Shown here: piece after piece, positions 13,741 through 16,358 of the stretch | Numbering within the stretch: the first letter of the stretch is position 1 | Layout of the letters: every line of letters starts with the position of its first letter | Assembly: GCA_030588935.1 (NCBI GenBank) | Contig: JAUUWR010000012.1 | Span: forward strand, 1-16,358 | Length of the DNA stretch: 16,358 bases | Direction of reading: 5' to 3' | DNA from: a bacterium | GTDB taxonomy: Archaea > Nanobdellota > Nanobdellia > Pacearchaeales > GW2011-AR1 | Translations under genes and position numbers: made by a program | The notes under the pieces: generated by a model | Told to the model about the DNA's origin: nothing | Databases searched by the model: none | Seen by the model: the letters and a program-made list of their open reading frames with translations, nothing else

Positions 13741-13829
13741 ATCTTATAAAATATTTATGGCTCGAGGGAGAAGCTTAAGCTACTCATAACAGAGCTTAAT
13801 GATTTATTAGATTATAGATAAAAAATAAA
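13741..13829 (+). repeat. Intergenic leader element, copy g (upstream of the 88-residue gene)
   Basis: ATCTTATAAAATATTTATGG (TATA-like), CTCGAGGGAGAAGC, then TTAAGC at 13775 and TTAAT at 13796 (spacing 21), with TACTCATAACAGAGC between. It ends in ATAGATAAAAAATAAAATG, which includes the next start codon. TTAAGCTACTCAT is identical to copy e. GAG-A-AGCTTAAGCT-A-CTC is a near-perfect palindrome at the centre. Confidence 0.6.
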
Positions 13830-14096
13830 ATGGTAAAAAAATTTAAACATAGAATAAATTATAGTGAAAGAGAGAGTCCACTCAATGCTAGAGCAGAAAA
13901 CTGGGATGATAATTGTCCATTTCATGATTATGAAAATGCTCTTGAAAAATCAGGAGGAATCTGTGATCATCCTCTTTTTAACAAAGGACATATAGAATGC
14001 CATTATGGTGAAAAGGAAATGAGAGTGCCTAAAGGATGCCCTTTAAGAGAAAAATCTCTTACAATTAAATTAGAATCTATAAAAATAGAAGATTAA
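13830..14096 (+). CDS. Cys/His-rich orphan (88 residues), possible zinc-binding protein
   Basis: No family recognised. After a basic start (MVKKFKHRIN) come four Cys at 29, 45, 57 and 70, with His at 32, 47, 54 and 58: NCPFHDYEN, GGICDHPLFN, HIECHYGEK and GCPLREK. This spacing would suit a single zinc site with a short knuckle, and the CPF...CPL ends suggest a compact fold around the metal. It is six bases ahead of rrp41 and carries the leader element for that unit, so it should be co-expressed with rrp41 and rrp42. The superoperon usually has another small zinc protein, ribosomal L37ae, nearby; this is not that protein, since the CxxC pairs are missing. Confidence 0.7.
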   Translation: MVKKFKHRINYSERESPLNARAENWDDNCPFHDYENALEKSGGICDHPLFNKGHIECHYGEKEMRVPKGCPLREKSLTIKLESIKIED

Positions 14097-14102
14097 ACTA
14101 AA

Positions 14103-14804
14103 ATGCCATACACAAAACGACCAGACAAGAGAAAAATGGATGAACTTCGGCCAGTTAAGGCGAAGATTGGAATAATTCCAAATGCAGATGGAAGTGCGAT
14201 GTTTTCATTTGGTGATACTGTTGCTATTGCTGCTGTTTATGGACCAAAACCTCTTCATCCTCAGCACTTGCAAAAACCAGATAGGGCGATAATAAGGTGT
14301 GTTTATAATATGCTTCCTTTTTCTGTTACTGAAAGGGCTCGTCCAGGGCCTTCGCGAAGAAGCAAGGAAATTGGATTGATTACTGAAAAATCATTATCAG
14401 GAGTTGTTGATTTAAAGAGATTTCCTGGAACTGTTATTGATATTGAAATCATGATATTACAGGCAAATGCGTCAACAAGGTGTGCAGGAATTAATGCTGC
14501 TGCAATGGCTTTGGCTCATGCAGGAATTGTAATGAAAGAGCTGGTTTCAAGTGTTTCAATTGGAAAAATAGATGATAAAATTGTTGTTGATATTACAAAA
14601 GAAGAAGAAGATTATGTGGAAGGTGAAGGTTCTACTGATATTCCTTTTACTCTGACTTCAAACAGCCAGAAGATTACTCATTTGCAGTTAGACGGTAAAA
14701 TGCCTACTAAAAGATTAAAAGAAGCTTTTGAATCTGCTAAAAAAGCATGTGTGAAAGTTTATGAGTTTCAGGTTAAGGCGTTGAAAGGGGAGGAGGTTAA
14801 ATAA
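14103..14804 (+). CDS. rrp41: Exosome catalytic subunit Rrp41
   Basis: RNase PH-fold subunit that carries the phosphorolytic 3'-5' exoribonuclease site of the archaeal exosome; three copies alternate with Rrp42 in the hexameric ring. Visible signs: KRPDKRKMDELRPVKAKIG at the start, ADGSAMFSFGDTVAIAAVYGP, the phosphate-binding RPGPSRRSKEIG (R85, R86), ILQANASTRCAGINAAAMAL and the catalytic Asp179 in STDIPFTL. At 233 residues it is normal length. Active residues are present, so it should be an active enzyme. One base separates it from the next gene (TAA-A-ATG). Confidence 0.97.
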   Translation: MPYTKRPDKRKMDELRPVKAKIGIIPNADGSAMFSFGDTVAIAAVYGPKPLHPQHLQKPDRAIIRCVYNMLPFSVTERARPGPSRRSKEIGLITEKSLSGVVDLKRFPGTVIDIEIMILQANASTRCAGINAAAMALAHAGIVMKELVSSVSIGKIDDKIVVDITKEEEDYVEGEGSTDIPFTLTSNSQKITHLQLDGKMPTKRLKEAFESAKKACVKVYEFQVKALKGEEVK

Positions 14805-14805
14805 A

Positions 14806-15243
14806 ATGGGAATAAAAAGATTAAAAATTTCAATCAAAAGAATGCTTAGAGATCATTCTAGAAAGAAACAAGAAGTATCTCCAGAAGAATTAAAAAATAG
14901 TCTCCCAATATATCTAACAAAAACTGAAAGGGATTTAAACAGATTAGAAGCATATATGGGAAGAAATGAAAAATGGATAGAAAAAATTGGTAGGAGAATA
15001 AATAATAATTTTATATTAGTTTGTGGATCAATACCTATATTTATGGCATATTCAGAGAGAACAGGAGGATTAAATAAAGATATCTATGATAGAACAATCT
15101 CTCTACTCCAAAAAGCTTCTGATAATTTTAGAAAATACTCTTGTTTGAATTATTTTGCAGATAATTGTTCAATGAGATTATCTTATTTAGAAAAAGCTGT
15201 AAATAAATTTCCTGATTCATTGATTAAAAATAATATAAATTAA
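14806..15243 (+). CDS. Orphan basic helical protein between rrp41 and rrp42
   Basis: 145 residues, not recognised. It begins MGIKRLKISIKRMLRDHSRK, a strongly basic amphipathic helix that could contact RNA or membrane. It continues with KTERDLNRLEAYMGRNEKWIEKIGRRINNN, a segment FILVCGSIPIFMAYSER that is hydrophobic but short for a membrane span, and two more helices with KASDNFRKYSCLNYFADNCSMRLSYLEKAV. Gene junctions are TAA-A-ATG on both sides. In other archaea rrp41 and rrp42 normally adjoin, so this gene was probably inserted. It could be an exosome partner, but nothing in the sequence proves this. Confidence 0.65.
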   Translation: MGIKRLKISIKRMLRDHSRKKQEVSPEELKNSLPIYLTKTERDLNRLEAYMGRNEKWIEKIGRRINNNFILVCGSIPIFMAYSERTGGLNKDIYDRTISLLQKASDNFRKYSCLNYFADNCSMRLSYLEKAVNKFPDSLIKNNIN

Positions 15244-15244
15244 A

Positions 15245-16066
15245 ATGGACATACCAAACATAAACAAAAAACAAATTGCAAATCTTTTGAAAGGAAATAA
15301 AAGAACAGATGGCAGAGGACTTTTAGATTATAGGGATATAGAAATTGAGACTGGGATTTCTAATAATGCTGAAGGGAGTGCCAGAGTGCGATTGGGAAAA
15401 ACAGAAGTTATTGTTGGAGTTAAAATGGGTGTGCAAGAACCTTATTCAGACCATCCTGACCAGGGAACCTTAATGGTTGGAATGGAATTCAATCCAATTT
15501 GCGGGGAACGATATGAATCAGGACCTCCTAGAATAAATGCTATTGAGGTTGCACGAGTTGTTGACAGAGGAATAAGAGAATCTGGATTTATTGACTGGAA
15601 AAAACTTTGCATTAAAGAAGGAGAAAAGGTCTGGTCTGTTATGATTGATATTTATGCTATAAATGATGATGGAAATATTTTAGATGCTGCTGCAATGGGC
15701 GCAGTTGCTGCATTAAGAGTTGCTAAATTTCCGGTTTATGACAAAAAAGAAGAAAAAGTTAAGTTTGGGGAATTTACAAAAGACCCTTTGCCTTTAACAG
15801 ACAATATTCCATTTTCAATGACTTTTCATAAAATAGAAGAGAACATATTTGCAGATCCTAACAGGGATGAAGAAGATACAAGCGAGGTGAGATTAACCTT
15901 GGCTATTTCAAAACCTAAGAAAGAGAAACTTATTAATGCTATGCAAAAAGGAAATGAAGGGTTTATCTCTGGAGATGATTTAGACAAGATAGTGGGGAGT
16001 GCTGAAAAAGTTTATGATAAAATATTTCCTGAAATTGATAAGAAGGTTAAGGGGTTTATGAGATAG
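15245..16066 (+). CDS. rrp42: Exosome non-catalytic ring subunit Rrp42
   Basis: Second RNase PH-fold subunit of the exosome ring; it shapes the active site of Rrp41 but lacks the catalytic Asp. Signs: RTDGRGLLDYRDIEIETG (20-37), EGSARVRLGKTEVIVGVKMGV, DQGTLMVGMEFNPICGERYESGPP, NAIEVARVVDRGIRES, the VWSVMIDIYAINDDGNILDAAAMGAVAAL core, and PLPLTDNIPFSMTFHKI. At 273 residues it is normal for archaeal Rrp42 and longer than Rrp41, as expected. Last gene of the cluster; leader element copy h follows. Confidence 0.97.
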   Translation: MDIPNINKKQIANLLKGNKRTDGRGLLDYRDIEIETGISNNAEGSARVRLGKTEVIVGVKMGVQEPYSDHPDQGTLMVGMEFNPICGERYESGPPRINAIEVARVVDRGIRESGFIDWKKLCIKEGEKVWSVMIDIYAINDDGNILDAAAMGAVAALRVAKFPVYDKKEEKVKFGEFTKDPLPLTDNIPFSMTFHKIEENIFADPNRDEEDTSEVRLTLAISKPKKEKLINAMQKGNEGFISGDDLDKIVGSAEKVYDKIFPEIDKKVKGFMR

Positions 16067-16095
16067 TTTAAATATTATTATTAATTATTTACAAA

Positions 16096-16220
16096 ATATT
16101 GGAATCTTACAAGGATTTAAGTTCGAGAGATGAGATGATTAAGTGCTAAAGACGAGATACTTAAGCTCGGGAGATGAGAAGCTCTAAGTTATCGGATAAA
16201 TATTATAGATAAAAAATAAA
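16096..16220 (+). repeat. Intergenic leader element, copy h (three clear 22-base units)
   Basis: TTAAG at 16117, 16139 and 16161 and CTAAG at 16184: spacings 22, 22 and 23. Unit bodies: TTCGAGAGATGAGATGA, TGCTAAAGACGAGATAC and CTCGGGAGATGAGAAGCT. It ends ATAGATAAAAAATAAA and then ATG at 16221, exactly as in copy g. This is the clearest example of the repeat structure. No gene follows the ATG; an IS element end begins there. Confidence 0.7.
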
Positions 16221-16228
16221 ATGAAAAA

Positions 16229-16248
16229 CCCCGCCCTAAAGGGCGAGG
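16229..16248 (-). repeat. Subterminal hairpin of the IS element
   Basis: Plus strand CCCCGCCC-TAAA-GGGCGAGG: eight positions pair around a TAAA loop. The one mismatch (C-A) becomes a T-G wobble on the opposite strand, so the stable fold is on the transposase-coding strand. Confidence 0.75.
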
Positions 16249-16266
16249 TATCAATTAAATAAAATG

Positions 16267-16358
16267 TTAAGACAAATCGAGCCAAGGTTGAGAAGAACTG
16301 ATGTAATGTTCAACAGCTTCAGTAGTTGTATTCCCAACACTCCTAAAGAACTTTCCAG
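16267..16358 (-). CDS. tnpA: IS200/IS605 family transposase TnpA, C-terminal end (partial)
   Basis: Only the last 29 residues are in the window: GKFFRSVGNTTTEAVEHYI, then SSSQPWLDLS and TAA at 16267-16269. The pattern SVGN.T.EAV..YI is that of the final helix of Y1 single-strand transposases, following the catalytic Tyr helix that lies outside the window. The hairpin 20 bases beyond the stop supports the call. A TnpB-type accessory protein is less likely because its C-terminus is usually Cys-rich or Asn/Arg-rich. Whether the element is complete, and whether it has tnpB, cannot be seen. Confidence 0.65.
   Translation of the reverse strand, partial: GKFFRSVGNTTTEAVEHYISSSQPWLDLS

Larger units (their letters stand above)
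16222..16358 (-). mobile_element. IS200/IS605-type element, one end (rest outside window)
   Basis: Contains the C-terminal end of a minus-strand transposase followed by a terminal hairpin at 16229-16248. On the transposase strand the hairpin is CCTCGCCC-TTTA-GGGCGGGG, fully paired with one G-T. Such imperfect subterminal palindromes are recognised as single strands by Y1 transposases of this group. The exact outer edge is uncertain by several bases because these elements make no target duplication. Confidence 0.7.

Noticed and set aside
16117..16188. CRISPR array in copy h
   Set aside because: Units follow each other with 22-base period and no unique spacers; there are only three to four units and no cas gene.
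16221..16262. Small gene MKNPALKGEVSIK starting at the ATG after copy h
   Set aside because: It is 13 codons long and is made up of the IS hairpin.

Overview
The window looks like AT-rich archaeal chromosome. The evidence is a block of archaeal information-processing genes: Rnp2/Pop5 of RNase P, proteasome alpha, the SBDS homologue SDO1, exosome Rrp4, Rrp41 and Rrp42, archaeal RNase J, and the Mre11-Rad50 pair. Several promoters also read as archaeal TATA boxes about 25 bases before a start codon, which implies leaderless mRNAs. The strong A/T bias, the compact layout and the many small unrecognised proteins suggest a DPANN lineage (Woesearchaeota/Pacearchaeota-like). That placement is inferred from style and was not tested by phylogeny.

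Left part (1-5236). The C-terminal end of a zinc metallopeptidase of the M2/M3 type runs in from the left edge. Convergent to it lies mre11-rad50 on the minus strand. Next come a 25-residue acidic mini-gene with a strong Shine-Dalgarno site, a T-rich tract, and a minus-strand tail-anchored protein with a Gln/Pro-rich linker.

Middle part (5237-8322). It holds a small lipoprotein, archaeal RNase J (minus, with a strong hairpin just ahead of its start), a 42-residue single-span membrane protein, and a membrane-anchored trypsin-like (HtrA-type) protease without a PDZ domain.

Right part (8340-16066, all plus strand). This is a version of the archaeal exosome superoperon: rnp2, a GT-B glycosyltransferase with its own leaderless promoter, then an orphan, psmA, three orphans, sdo1, rrp4, a Cys/His-rich orphan, rrp41, another orphan and rrp42. 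Most junctions inside the transcription units are extremely tight, often TAA-A-ATG. The core proteins make, mature and destroy RNA and protein: tRNA 5' processing, 60S-type ribosome maturation, 3'-5' RNA decay and proteolysis. The right edge (about 16222 onward) is the end of an IS200/IS605-type insertion element.

The most interesting signal is not a protein. At least seven intergenic regions carry a degenerate element built from units of about 22 bases that begin TTAAG. The units contain modules such as CGAGAGATGAG and ACTCATCT. The copies ahead of rad50, RNase J, rnp2, rrp4 and the 13830 gene lie in the sense direction of the gene that follows. One copy follows rrp42 and now runs straight into the IS element. 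One copy, in the mre11 upstream region, has no start codon directly after it. Three copies end in an identical 17-base tail running into ATG. I do not recognise this family.
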